DNA of 64,000 bases, taken from NCBI GenBank assembly GCA_963565915.1, contig OY751489.1:930001-994000 (forward strand). Reading direction: 5' to 3'. Made by a program: the position numbers and the translations under genes. Below are positions 23,229-34,570 of this stretch, piece after piece; the stretch's first letter is position 1, and each line of letters begins with the position of its first letter. Source of the stretch: Entoloma clypeatum (Eukaryota > Basidiomycota > Agaricomycetes > Agaricales > Entolomataceae). The notes beneath the pieces were generated by a model, which searched no databases, was not told where the DNA came from, and was given only the letters and a program-made list of their open reading frames with translations.

Positions 23229-23739
23229 AAGTGGCGCAGAACTGGTGGAGGAGGCAAGAAGACGACGAGTGGAGGACCGTTCAAGTGGGACGATAAGACA
23301 GTCCGATGTGACAGAACAGGGCCTTTAGGGTGTTATATGTCTTCAGGACCCAGGGAAGGCAGTGCAATGTGCCATGGAGGCTTCGACCTGTGTGATCGGC
23401 CAGGTAACTTGAGCGCCGGCGTGCTGAGCGGACTAACTGGGTCAGTTCGATTTCAGTTGCTTGCGGGCTGTCACGGACGTCGGGGGGAAGGGAATGTTCA
23501 CCGTGATCATCATTCAGGAATGAATACTGGCTTATCAGAAGATCTTGAATCAATCACTGTCAATGTGTCATAAATGAAAGATCTGAGTCAATTCCATGGG
23601 ACTATTAGTAATGTAATTGAGTACTTGAAGCCAGTGACTAGCACTGACCTGCAGAAACTCGGATGCATCGCTGTCTTGAAACGCGTGCAGTCATCGCTTT
23701 GATCTGTGCGGAGACAGCTGATGGAGAGCATTAGCTCGC
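23229..23739. other. Intergenic upstream of DUF2235 copy A
   Basis: The stretch holds the promoter side of the hydrolase gene. One 117-codon plus-strand frame (23220-23573) resembles no family and overlaps the hydrolase start, so it is not called. The equivalent stretch upstream of copy B is recognisably related. Confidence 0.4.
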
Positions 23740-24655
23740 CAAACGACCGTGCTAAAATATCAAGGACCCCAGTATACTTGGAATCCGGAGAAAGTTCCGC
23801 GTGTGACTCCTGTCACTTTTGACGCGGACGTTTGGCACTCATCCGTTTAATATGTTGCGGCACCTCGCCTGGAAACGGACAATAAGTACACCGACGTCTT
23901 TTCCCTGCCACCAACTCTGGTCCAACTAGATTTCCGCGCCGGAGGAAGCCGCTCAACCACTTTTGCCCCCGTCACTGGCATTGCAAGAAATAAACGTCCT
24001 CAAAGATCGCAACGTCGCGACTTTCCAATATGTTACAGATGCTACCTGCCGACGGGCCCGATCTTCCGCCAACTCGCAGTCCTGCACTCATAGTACCTGA
24101 CGAATTCCACGCAGATTGGATAACATCGTTAACTCGGCTCGGTTCGTCGATGTCGCCGGGGAAACCGCCAACTTCGCGTATACAACTAGTCTCCGCCTGG
24201 ACAGGACTTATGGGGCGCTCTTCTATGTTGACCGGCTTCGAAACAACTCGAAAACCGCCCTGCCAGATAGAGACTTGAACCTGATGCTAATCCTTTCAAC
24301 ATGACCCGACTCTTACTCAAACCCTATCAAAACTTCGACATTATTGACGACCAGCCGTTGCATGACATGTCCATCGATTTCCCCGTCTCCGTTGGGGTCG
24401 CTGACTTCCATGTGGAAGGCGCCCCCACATCATTCGTCGGGTGGATACCACTCTAGTCCGAATAGTAATTACGAACTGCCCATCCATTTTGAATATTGTC
24501 ATAGACGCAACCATAATTCCAGATCTCTGCATACTCGTGGAAATCCAGAAAAAGCAAACCCCAAAGCTCAGCGTTGGATGTTTCACTCATCTCGAACCAA
24601 ATGAAACATTGCTGCCTTCTTGGGTGGATCTCTGACAAACTTGAGGGCTTTAAAT
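23740..24655 (+). pseudogene. Unknown gene, decayed copy A
   Basis: The plus strand shows matching blocks to 29380-30030: VAGETANFAYTT-like and AWTG motifs, then LLLKPYQNFDII, SIDFPVSVGVADFHVEGAP and an end equivalent to GRIHRRNHNSR. The blocks lie in different frames with stops between them and no clear intron signals, so I read this as a broken gene. The pattern of hydrophobic repeats separated by short spacers is reminiscent of fungal F-box/LRR proteins, but that is only a guess. Confidence 0.45.
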
Positions 24656-24671
24656 CAATTCTCAACCGATA

Positions 24672-25110
24672 GAAAGACCGGCCAGGACCCGAACGACTAC
24701 TACTTCACCGCCACGCGTGGCGAAGAGCCCGTCCTCGACTACGGCATGTGCACCTTCAACCTCTGGTGCACACCGACTCGTACTTACATGTAAAGGGCGT
24801 CCCGCAGCTTCCACGGGGCGGATTCCCCCACGCCGTACGCGCCGGCGTATTTCCGTGACAGGGCGTCGAGCGTGCAGTACGTCCAGGAGCGGTTCTCCTT
24901 CCTGAGGCACGAGCCGCTGCCCCGTCGGGTCCGTGCATGAGGAGCAGGCTTTATTGGAGGCAGACGATCGCCGGGCGCAAGTGGAATAGGAAGTACAACA
25001 AAGCAGAGGTTTCCGTGCTGCAAGAGCTGGGAGATTAGGGCATGGGAGAAGAAGCATTCAAGGAAATGCGAAGTGATCTGACCGATGGATGCGTATGGTG
25101 TAGGCCGAAG
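24672..25110 (+). pseudogene. Remnant of the 392-aa gene, copy B
   Basis: Nucleotide similarity to the gene at 19872 starts abruptly at GACCGGCCAGGACCCGAACG (equal to 20388). It retains DPNDYYFTATRGEEPVLDYG, PYAPAYFRDR, SSVQYVQERFSFLRHEPLPR and RAWEKKH in shifting frames. Several internal deletions remove most of the second half. The 3' flank, with an ATATATACAGAAGGACA stretch, also matches. This is an unambiguous duplicate pseudogene. Confidence 0.85.
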
Positions 25111-25148
25111 AAATATATACAGAAGGACAACTGTCTTGTATTTGTATC

Positions 25149-26271
25149 TTACAACTTTTGAGACGATAATTCCTCTGGAGCTGGAAGCTCGACGATCTGG
25201 TCAGTACCAGGGTACGGCGGAAGGTTGAGTTGATATTTCTCTTCCAATACCCTATCAATGCCACAACATCCAATCAGCTCGAACCCTGAGAAATACATGC
25301 GAAGAAAAAAAACCCACTTCGGCACAAACCTCCCACCCAAAAAATGTCTCCCCCGAAATGCCCTCACGCCCTCCTTCGGTGCCGTCAAGCTGATCAACAC
25401 ATCAGGATCGAGCCCTCCCCCCTCTCCTCCACCTCCCAACTCCAGATTGCCCTTCTCCACGTCCCACCCGGAGGGTATGTCCACTGACACGATGGGCTTC
25501 CCAGACCGCGCGATCAGCGCGAGGGCAGCGTTGAACGGCGCGCGCACGGGCCTTTGGAACGAGAACCCGAAGATGGCGTCGAGGATGACGTCAGTGGAGC
25601 TCAGAGCTTGGCACAGGGGGTCGATGGATGAGGATGGTGGTATGCTGGGGAGTTTCATGTTGTTACATTGGGTGAGGAGACGCTTGTAGTGGTCTTTGGA
25701 GCCCGGCTGCAGTGGCTTTTTGTCAATTGGGATGCTGGGAAGGACAACTGAGTTACCTTGGGCATGTAGATGGTAGGCTGGTATCCGAACATGCCTGTGT
25801 ATATGCGCGTCGTTGAGACGGCTTCCAAGTTAGGGTGGAAACTGAGCAGTTACAAACCTAGGTGTCGGGCAGCTACGAGTCCGTCGCCGCCTTTCAAAGC
25901 GTCAAGTGAACAACGACGCACACGAGATCATCTTTGCTATTCCTCATACCTTGGTTGCCTGGACCACAACACACGAGCACGCGCGGGTACTTTTCCTTGT
26001 CGTAGACCTTTGCGAGAGCCTGTGCGCATGACAGGCCAGCCAGCTCCATGAGCTACATATGTATTGCGCAGAGGATACATTTCAGCTCAAAATCGCCAAG
26101 TTTCAACCCCTCAAAGAAACGCGCCTGGTCAAGGGTAAACGCGCCGACCGGGCCCATGAGCTCCTCGTCGATCTAGAAAGTGAAGTGAAGTAGTTTCACG
26201 TTGGTTCAGACATCCAGGCGGCAACAGCTCACTTGCTGAGCAAGTCTACCAGACAAATACCGTAAGGCCAT
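25149..26271 (-). CDS. NAXE: NAD(P)HX epimerase (YjeF N-terminal domain)
   Basis: The enzyme interconverts R and S forms of hydrated NAD(P)H so that the dehydratase can repair them. The first exon 26271-26233 gives [13 protein letters not shown], followed by [117 protein letters not shown] and [19 protein letters not shown]. The PGNQGGDG loop, the DAIFG motif and the VDIPSGWD motif are the cofactor site. The intron after the LDQ exon appears to start with GC (CCAG then gcgcgt) and end TAG, a GC-AG intron. The gene sits inside duplication block B but has no copy in block A. Confidence 0.92.
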
Positions 26272-26321
26272 ATTTTGTCGATAGTGGTGGGAGTGGTATG
26301 AGAAGAAGGGCCAACGCTCAC

Positions 26322-26510
26322 TCCACAAACTGCAACATTGGTGCAACATACTCATACTCGTCGTGCCCCTGGCGGTGGTGGTGGTGGTAGTAGAAGTACA
26401 CGATTGCCTCGGAGAACCACTTCATGCCCCTCGCCACATATGCCTGAATCACCACTCCCCCCTCCACCATCCCCAGCGCCTTGTACCATGAATATAGCTA
26501 CAAAGTACGT
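26322..26510 (-). pseudogene. Possible 3' exon of a truncated unknown gene
   Basis: Reading the minus strand gives an open stretch of about 60 codons, including LGMVEGGVVIQAYVARGMKW then SEAIVYFYYHHHHRQGHDEY, ending VAPMLQFVE and TGA just upstream of the NAXE start. It cannot extend far, since DUF2235 copy B begins its 3' end at 26556. It could be the cut-off tail of a gene broken by the duplication, or a chance frame. Confidence 0.3.
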
Positions 26511-26555
26511 AACACGAGGGATACATGTTCACAGACAGCAGAACTGCGAGCAGCC

Positions 26556-28440
26556 TCAATCAACGTACACCTCGCTCCCATGCACCCACTGTGCCCTTGG
26601 AGTATACTTCAACGATGACTCTATCCGTTCTTTGACCGTGACATGAAAACGGGGTTGAGGATCTCTAATAATCCGGCCACGCCCAAAATTGATCCTAAAC
26701 AATCGAATCAAGCTTATGCACCAACCCGCACCGTGACAATCGCACGAACCTATAGCGTCGATGCCAAACACAATTCGGGTCCTGATAAGCATAGCTGAAA
26801 GGGAAAATTTCCAGAATCCACCACATCGGGCGTATCTTCAGTTGATCATGGGCTGGCTGCAAGGCATCCACCGGATTGCAGTCCGTCGAAGGCGGCGGTA
26901 AATTCTGTCCAAGAGGTGGGAGAGCGATGACTTCGCGTTCCAATGCCAGCTCGTCGAACAAGACCCCACATTGTGATTTAATGACTTCTTGTACCATCCA
27001 CCGAAGGCTGCTGTGTGCCAGATTATGTATTGTCGTGTCAGGGACCGCCCCTCCACCCACGTCTGTAAAATAGAATTTCTCTGAGTGACACAATAATGAT
27101 TTTAGAAAGTGGTGTGCTTACCTTCGTGACAGCCACTAAACCAGACTTCCAGTACATCAGTATGTTCTCCTTCCTCTGTACCGTCTACAGCTTTGTATCT
27201 CTTTGGGAAGCCCTTGAGAACACGTGAAATGGTCCCCAGCCGCGGAGCATGTTGGATTCCAGAATTGACACCCTGAATGGTGGTGGAATTTTGTGGATCC
27301 TTTGAAGCGCTCTTTGCGTCAGGAGCGGGTCGATGATAAAGGTTGGGCTGGAATTTAACACGGTGCTAATCAACAGTTTAAGCTCAAAGTGAACATAGAG
27401 AATCGATGGCTGCATACTTCATCGAGAGACAGAGCATGACGGAACGTTTTGATCGCTTTGTTTGAATAAGTAAACGGAAGGCTGCGGCTCATGACGACTC
27501 CGACACTGGCAACCGTATCCCTATCATACCAAGAATGAGTTGAAAAGTGAATTTGACAAGGGTCAGAGTAGGATTACCATACACCGACAAATTCAATCTT
27601 GACGTTCCGAGAGAATGTCTGCTTGAACCCTGCAGCTAGCACAATGCCAGAGGCGTCTTGGCGTTTGTACAGCTTGTATGCAAAAGGGACTTGCTCGACG
27701 TTGTCCTTCGACAGTAGGCCAATCTTGAAGGGCAATGTAAATCTATTTCTTTGGCATTTAGAAGATGTACGTACTTTGTGGAGAGCGCCAGCTAGGGCTC
27801 TAGAAAAGGGCGATAATGAGACGTATCGTTTCGACACCAATGCACTTCATACCGTGCAATGTATGCCCCGCGAGAGAAACCTACGATTGAAGGTAATCAA
27901 TGTGTGGTCTTCAAGGGAACGGGAAGCAGACGCACCGAAGATGCAAATCCTGTCCCCTTCTCGATAATTCTCCATCAAAAATTGGTATCCTCCAAGGACA
28001 TGAGCGTCAAGGTACCTGGGGGCCACATTCAAACGTCCATTAGAAGGTTAGAAGGGTGGGGTGGCAGAGGCATACCAAGCAACCGCCATATCGAGAGTTT
28101 TAGCAACCCAAGTTAGAAGAGGCGAAACAACGCCAGGGTTGAAGTACGTTCCTACCCCAGGCTGAGTAGCGATCGAATTTTAACGTTGATCAGAAAGGAA
28201 TGCCGAGTTTGAGAGAGCAGGAACCCTTACTTACCTGGTAATAGCAAAGTTGTTCATCCGGCCGATCCTTCTGCAACAAACCATAGAATTTGACGACATT
28301 GGTGTTCTGAATAGTTTGTCAGTGACACAAAACGGCATCTCAAGAGGGACGCGAACATCTGCATCGTATTCGCCAGCAGTCCCGTCAAAGCAGACGACGA
28401 GTGTACGGCCCTGCTTCGGAAGGATGTCTGATTGCGACAT
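26556..28440 (-). CDS. DUF2235 alpha/beta hydrolase, copy B
   Basis: This is the paralogue of the gene at 21330-23228, with the same exon order. The start at 28440 gives MSQSDILPKQGRTLVVCFDG then TAGEYDA. Diagnostic parts: VLGGYQFLMENYREGDRICI with FG at the splice, GFSRGAYIAR, KVGLLSKDNVEQVPFAYKLY, AAGFKQTFSRNVKIEFVGVW, FSGCHEGDVGGGAV, LRWMVQEVIKSQCGVLFDEL and the end WVHGSEVYVD with TGA at 26556-26558. I saw no disabling change. Introns are also similar to those of copy A, which indicates direct duplication. Substrate and role are unknown. Confidence 0.87.
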
Positions 28441-29159
28441 AGGTGCGCAGAACTAGTGGAGGGATGTTCGAACGAGACAAGAGGACGAGTGGAGGACGAC
28501 AAGTGGGACAACAAGCGAAACAGAACGGGGCCACTATGGCGTTATATGTCTTCAGGACCTATGTATATAAGGAAGGCAGTGCGACGGGCATGATGATTTC
28601 GATCTGTCATTGGTTGACCAGGCTTAAAGTCGCAGGGAGAAGAAGCCAATTTAGGGTGGCACAAGATACCTACCATGGCCATACCCAGGTACGTAGCGGT
28701 TCCATGTGACCAAGGCGGCCAAGTCACTCGAGCATGCCCGCGTGCTGACTCTGCTGAGTGGTGATGTTTCCTCTTGACGTTCCTGTCAGCGGTGTTGAGA
28801 ACAAGGGTCAGTCGGTTCCTGCGGGCTGTGCCACGTCGGAGGGAATGTTCACCGTGATACAGGTGCAGGGACATCAGACCACCGGGATCAATCATAGATC
28901 TTCCTCATGGCATTACGATGTACGAGATATGTGGCTTGCGACGTTGCGCAATACTCTTGACTCGAAGCCACACTTGCGGCCTCGCGTCGCGAAGAGAAGA
29001 AGGACCTGGGATGACACCAGACGAGGCGTCGTAGACTCTGCAGGCAATGGCGGCAAAGGATACGAAAGTCATATGACCTTATTCGACATATGTTCAATGT
29101 TACAGTCACCACCTCGCCCGAACATTTATCAAAAATTCGAGGACCCCGCTCTCGATGCT
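28441..29159. other. Intergenic with an unassigned plus-strand frame
   Basis: A 135-codon plus-strand frame at 28758-29165 is the longest here. It has no family resemblance that I can name. The region upstream of the hydrolase start is similar to 23229-23500 in the first block. Confidence 0.4.
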
Positions 29160-30050
29160 TGGTAAAAATCCCCAGCAGGGGAAGCGGCACCTGAAGGGCC
29201 AAGAGTACGTCGTCGCAACAGTGGAATGACCGCTTTTCTTACCCTTTTGGCAGTCTTCTCACAGGGCGATGACGCTGCGTGATTGCTCCATGCGCGCTGT
29301 TCGTGTCAAAGTGCTGAAGACTGAAGTACGAGCCTGGAAGCAGTGCGTATCGGCCATTGTGGACGTTTGGCACTCAATAGCCGTCTCTCTCCGGAATCTA
29401 TTGCTGAATTTCTGGCACATAGTCGTCTGGAAGGAGGACACTATTGTGGAAATAACCCCCTCGAGGGTTGCAGTATCGCGACCTTCCATTATATTACAAA
29501 TTCTATCTGCCAACGGGATAATCTTCGCCGACTCACATTCCTGCGCTCCGTGAGCTTATACTTTTACTCGCCCCGATTCACCCAATGTCGCCTGGAAACC
29601 GTCAACTTGGAGCTCGCATACAACCAACCAGTCTTCGCATGGACAGGACTTCAGACAGCTTTAGGTCGCTGTTGTATGTTACAACGACCGACAAAAAATG
29701 CTCTCCCAGATGGGCATGTAAGCCTGAGAATAACCAAGCAAAGGCCGCTATTGTCCCTTCAAAAATGGCCGAACTTTCACTCAAACCCTATCAAGGCTTT
29801 GACATGTCCCTCTGCCTTCCCCCGTATCCGTTCGCTAAAATTGCGATCACCGACTTCCATGTCGAAGACACCCTCAACCATCACTCTCGTCGGGTTGATC
29901 CCACTCGTTTTTCTCAGACCTATCCATCCTGGGTATCGTCATAGACGCAACCCTGATTCCAGATACCTGGAGTGGAAATTCAGAATATCAACCTCAACTT
30001 TGCACTCGAACCCAATGGATGTTGGATGAATATCTTTTTCAACTAATCCA
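29160..30050 (+). pseudogene. Unknown gene, decayed copy B
   Basis: Open plus-strand frames here show CQRDNLRRLTFLRSVSLYFY, CRLETVNLELAYNQPVFAWT, LSLKPYQGFDMSLCLP and FAKIAITDFHVEDTLNHHS. The last two match the copy at 24300-24420. Blocks switch frame without good splice sites, so it is probably broken, although a multi-exon gene cannot be excluded. The leucine-rich spacing resembles F-box/LRR proteins (inference only). Confidence 0.4.
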
Positions 30051-30517
30051 ACAAATATCGAACAGGCATGGTATATTGAAGCCGGCGCTTGTCAGGCTTT
30101 AAAAAAAGCGGGCGTTACAAGTATTCGGTTCTATTTCTTACAGACAGTCGTGAAGGAGCCGAGAATGACATAGCTGGTTGAACTTCAACAATTGCCCATG
30201 CCGTGGAATGCGATCCACGCGCGTTAGCCGCGCAGGAAAGTCTATGTTGCATTCCGCAGCATGAGTGCATGACCACTGACTGTGCTTGAACGTTGAACAT
30301 TGAACAAGGAATTTGCAAATGTTTGCTGCGCATTCCATTTGACACAATTGCGAACTGTCCATGTTCACCAGAACATACTGTACCACATAACGTACACTTC
30401 AGTACATGAGGGATACAACGTGCAAAGGAAAATCAGAAAACACAGGTAAAAAAAATGAAAACATCATACAGTCATCATCGCAAAACATAACAATCTTGAA
30501 TCCCCCCCCCTCTCCCT
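30051..30517. other. Intergenic
   Basis: The only frames are short minus-strand ones with high Cys and His content (about 30115-30386) that match no family I know. It includes the 3' flank of the MYND gene. Confidence 0.4.
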
Positions 30518-31935
30518 TCAAGCCGACGGCTTCACACACACCCGCCTATGTTCCTCCCAATCCCTTCTCTGATGCTCCGGCGAACAATACTTCACCAACT
30601 TACACTTGCTGCACGTCTGGCCCAGCACCCTCCCCTCCCCCACCGAATCCACACTCATTTCCGAGCCTTCGCTGCTTCCCCCAGACCCACCACCGCCCTC
30701 CTCGCAAAACGCCACATCGCAATCAATCCAGTTGCACATCTGCCTCTGTCGGACCTTCACCCTCCGCCCACCCTTCGTCTCCTTCACCTTCAGCACCGAC
30801 GCCGTCTCCAGCCCCCGCCGCGGGAACCGTATCATCTCGCAGTCGTCCGTACAGCATGGATTCGGGCACCCCGTCGGATAGTCATAGAAGATCTCCTCGT
30901 CAGGGACGTACGACGGGTGCGTGAAGAATATCTGCGAATACGACGTCGTCTGGTGCGAGAAGAGCACGAGGAAGCGAGGTCGCTTTTCGTATAGAATCGC
31001 ACGCAGCGCGAGATCGATTTGCGGGAAACATGGGGTGCGGCGCTGGCGCAAGAGGGTATGGCTCAGTCGCATATCTGGCATTGGGGATAAGTGCTATGAA
31101 CCAGAAGAGGATTGAAAGTGAGGCAGGCAACATACGTTCGTATTGTATTCTTCGTTCCATACTGGGCTTGCACTGGCGGCCAAAAGAATGACTGCAGACA
31201 AGCTTGAAGTACTCCGTGACATCATCCATTTCCTGTCTCTTCAAATCCGTCACGATAATGTATATCTCATCGCATCCCGAGTCATGCATTCCTCTCAAGA
31301 GCATGAGTTCTGGCAACTGTGGAAAAAAAGAGAGAGTTCATGAAAATCCCTTCGCGATCAAGAGATAAAATGAAAAAAAAAATGAAGAGGAAGACAGAGA
31401 AAGAGCGGCAGAATAACAGAGCAAAAAAGAGGGGGGGAGGGGGAAAGACAGGCGGAAATTGATGAATTTGAGGCGATTGAAAGAAATAGGTGCAACGCGA
31501 GCAGATAAGACGAACCATCGTAAACACAACCGGCATCATGGACAGCTTCCTCTCCTGCATCGACTGGTGATGGTACACATGCGTCGTCCAGGTCCTATCC
31601 AGCGGAATAAGCCTCCCCGTGTCCACCGTCCTGCAAAACACATTCTCGGGCATAAACTCGCCCTTGTTCCACGCTATAATCTGCTTCTTCATCGTCCCGT
31701 CCTTCCCATTCCCATTCCCGTTCCCATCCCCATTGGCGATCGCATTCGCATTGTGCTTCCTCTCCCGCACGTCGCGGAACCAGTCGTGGTACGCATCGTG
31801 CCCGTTGCTGCGGTGCTCGAGCCACTTGTCGATCAGCATGTCCGTCGAGTCGTGGTCGAGCGTCGTCTTCACGAGCTCGGACATGGAGAGCGTGGGCGGG
31901 AGGAAGGGCGAGTAGCGGCGTTGGCGGCGCGGCAT
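30518..31935 (-). CDS. MYND-type zinc finger protein
   Basis: Exons 31935-31516, 31316-31136 and 31074-30518 join to 386 codons (385 aa). Residues 1-140 carry a Gly/Asn repeat (NGDGNGNGNGKDG) and end in KLSMMPVVFTM. The middle exon has LPELMLLRGMHDSGCDEIYI. The C-terminus holds the MYND finger: CNWIDCDVAF, then CSKCKLVKYCSPEHQRRDWE and HRRVC, with a Gly/Ser loop of about 35 aa between the first and second cysteine pairs, longer than usual. MYND fingers bind proline-rich peptides. No SET domain is visible, so methyltransferase activity is not implied. Confidence 0.85.
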
Positions 31936-32103
31936 TGGGACGATTGCGCGAACTGTTATTTTCCTCGTGGTCGTCGTCAGAGTGCAAGACAAAGGACGAA
32001 AAGAGACTTGGGGTGGATGGTGGCGGTGCACCAGAAAACACGCCAATTGGGGGTGTTCAGTCTGGTTGCCGGGGGGATAAGGCACGAAGTGACCTGCCCT
32101 GAA

Positions 32104-32125
32104 CTCAATCTAATCTAATCTAATA
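32104..32125. repeat. Short tandem repeat of TCTAA
   Basis: Four copies of a TCTAA-like unit (aatctaatctaatctaata) lie in the spacer between two minus-strand genes. Confidence 0.6.
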
Positions 32126-32236
32126 ACAGATAATCAACTTTATTAGAGCTGCAACCAACAAGACGAAGAGTACGTGGCGCATAGCATTTCTAGGGCATAA
32201 ATTATGATATATTGACCTCGACACTTGGTCTCCTCC

Positions 32237-33230
32237 CTAGCAATAGTGGCAACCGGCGTGTGAGTGTTCATGCCTGTGGTGGAAGACGGTTCGTTTCTCC
32301 TCAACAATGGGGTAGGAGTGGCGATGGTGGTGGTGCTCAAAAATGGGTGAATGAGCGCGAATCACCGACACAACCTCGTCACGAACCGCCGGGCATCCCG
32401 GCTTCACAACAGGGCAAGTTGGGTGCACAGCGTCTATATAACCACCTCGTCAGTCAAAGATCCTTGTTCATCCAACCGCTAACACCTACCAATGACCAAC
32501 CTCAACGGTTTCTCCTCACACCCGCCAACACCCCACCCCAACACCTCTTCGACATTGGTATGCTCCTCAATCTTCTTCCCACAAAGGCCCTCCCAGTGCA
32601 CAACCGTGCGGTACTTCGGCGCAAGATACCCTTGGCTGAAGATATAGTTTGTCAAATGCGCAAGTCGCTCCATCCTAACCGCCACCGGTGTTCCCCCAGC
32701 GGTAGGGTTCGCAAGGGCAGGCAGCTTGACGCGCTGCGTCACCACTGGCGCAGTGGGATTGTGCTTGTACACGTAGGCGAACCACAACGCGCTAGGGACA
32801 TCCTCTGTTTCCAACAAGTATCAGTCAGCTAGGTCCTACGTGGCGGAACCAAAAAAAGACTTACGAACGACAAGCCTCAAAGAGGTCTCAGGACACCTGC
32901 CCACACCCTCCCGCAACACTTCCTCAACCGACGCACCAGCCCTCACCTTCACTCCCTCCTTGGTCTCCCACCACGTCGCCGAGCGGTGCTTCGCCTCCAC
33001 GAATCCCTGACGGAACACTATTGGGTGCAACAAATCTACCACGTCAGTGAGTGTGTCCCACGGAAGTCCGAAGGGGCAGAGAGAGAAAACGCACCATGGT
33101 CCAGCACGTCCTCCAAGTCAACGAGCTTGTGGTTCTGGAACTCGAGCTCGACCAGCTGCGTGGTCGCAGACTCCTTGAGGTGGGCGCGCGAGGCGAGTTG
33201 GTAGGTCAGCCAGAGCTCGGTTTGAGTCAT
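32237..33230 (-). CDS. Unknown protein with an internal repeat and a His-rich tail
   Basis: Exons 33230-33095, 33035-32865, 32804-32490 and 32433-32237 join to 273 codons (272 aa). The N-terminus reads MTQTELWLTYQLASRAHLKE. Two related segments of about 55 aa follow: VFRQGFVEAKHRSATWWETK to GRCPETSLRLVV, and IFSQGYLAPKYRTVVHWEGL to GGCEEKPLRLVI. Both contain VEEVL followed by G-V-G and a conserved Cys. The tail is rich in histidine (EHHHHRHSYP, HHRHEHSHAGCHYC) and could bind metal. I do not recognise the family. No signal peptide or membrane segment is evident. Confidence 0.75.
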
Positions 33231-34570
33231 TGTGGCGGAGGATTAGATGTAGATGAAGACAGAGTGGAGAGAAGGAAAGAAGGGTAAAGAGACCAGAGCA
33301 AGACCAGAAGGGTATTTATAGGTATAATTTACCCGAGATATCTTGACGTGTCAGTAATTTGGCGAAAAGGACTTGTCATTTTTTTTCCAGGGAGATCTCA
33401 GTGTGTGTGTGTGTGAATGTACTCAGAAGGTCGCGACAGCCGTTCCCCCGGCCGTTTCCGTTCGTGCAATACCGGTTAAGTTAAACCGTTTGAGATTCAT
33501 TTGTTCGATATCCAGCGCCAAGAAGAGGGTGAAGAACCAAGTTGAATGGGATCGCGTTGCGCGGTCACGTGGAAACTTTCCTGCAGGCCGCCCTGGTTGT
33601 GATACGAATTTAGTGGGATACATGCCAAGGTCTTCGACCCTTGCAAATTTGACAGTTGAATGGAAATTGGCCGTATGTACATGCCCCTTTTACAGGGCAA
33701 CGAAAGCCATTGACACTTGTCCATGACCAGAGCGATGATCGTCAACAACGCATGCTTACGGTCACAGGCCACCGACTTTTGCCATGCTCACCTTGTTAAG
33801 ATTTCAACACCCAAATTCCACCACCGTTTGAACACCTCAACATTGCATTAACTGTTTATCCAAAGCACAGAACAACGAGAAATAAAAATGTCTGCCTCAC
33901 ATACTACCCCATTGTTAACCCAGCACTTTCCTCGCCGGACGGAGTCCCCACATGAGGCACACTCGTAAAAAGAAATACCACTCTTACGGTGTCTTTGTTC
34001 AATCTCGCCCCACCCCATCCCAAAAACATCATCGAAGCCGGATCCACACGACGAGAGAGTCATCGCAGGCGTTAGCGGCGCCCACTCGTCTGAGGTGCTT
34101 CATCCCGGCCTCGCGAGGGACGTGTCCACATAAATGCTCGACCAGAGGAAAAAGAGGTGGGTGCCTCGGTCTAGACGAGCATAGGACTGGGGGCCACCCG
34201 AGCATGCCAAAACGACACAAGTCCAGCGTCGAAACCAAAGCCACAGCTGCTGAAAAGATTTCGAAGGAGCAACGCAGCTCCCCAACATAGACGATGATCA
34301 CATTGTACAACACGCACACAGCATTCGGTTTTGGAGCTTGTGACGTCAACTAAACGGCAGGCAATAACATAAGTGAAAAAAAAGGTAATAAAAAAAAGTC
34401 AGTGTATCAACAGCAAAGACACGGAATAAAACGAAATGTCGAGGACAAGAGAGACCACCGCAAATACAAAACCGCCTTATGATAGACCGTCCACAAGGAA
34501 AAAGACGCCAAGAACCAGGTGCGCGAAATAGACAGTGATGAAAGTAGAATGACACGTGCCGGAGGCCCCG
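33231..34570. other. Intergenic, nothing recognised
   Basis: A short TG microsatellite lies near 33400-33415. Minus-strand frames at 33848-34063 and 34029-34349 are open but resemble nothing I know. The part near 34350-34560 is A-rich 3' flank. Confidence 0.4.

Larger units (their letters stand above)
19872..30050. repeat. Tandem segmental duplication of a three-gene block
   Basis: Block A (about 19872-24655) holds the 392-aa gene (plus), a DUF2235 gene (minus) and an unknown gene (plus). Block B (about 24672-30050) repeats the order and strands, but its first member starts only at the position equal to 20385 and is shattered, and about 1.4 kb with a NAXE gene lies between its first and second members. 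Sequence similarity is high over the DUF2235 parts, including introns, and lower elsewhere. Confidence 0.85.

Noticed and set aside
31459..32118. 219-codon plus-strand frame opposite the MYND gene
   Set aside because: The minus-strand gene has splice-consistent exons and a zinc finger; the plus frame is Arg/His/Pro-rich without motifs.
34029..34349. 106-codon minus-strand frame
   Set aside because: No family resemblance, no splice partners and no start context; kept only as an intergenic note.
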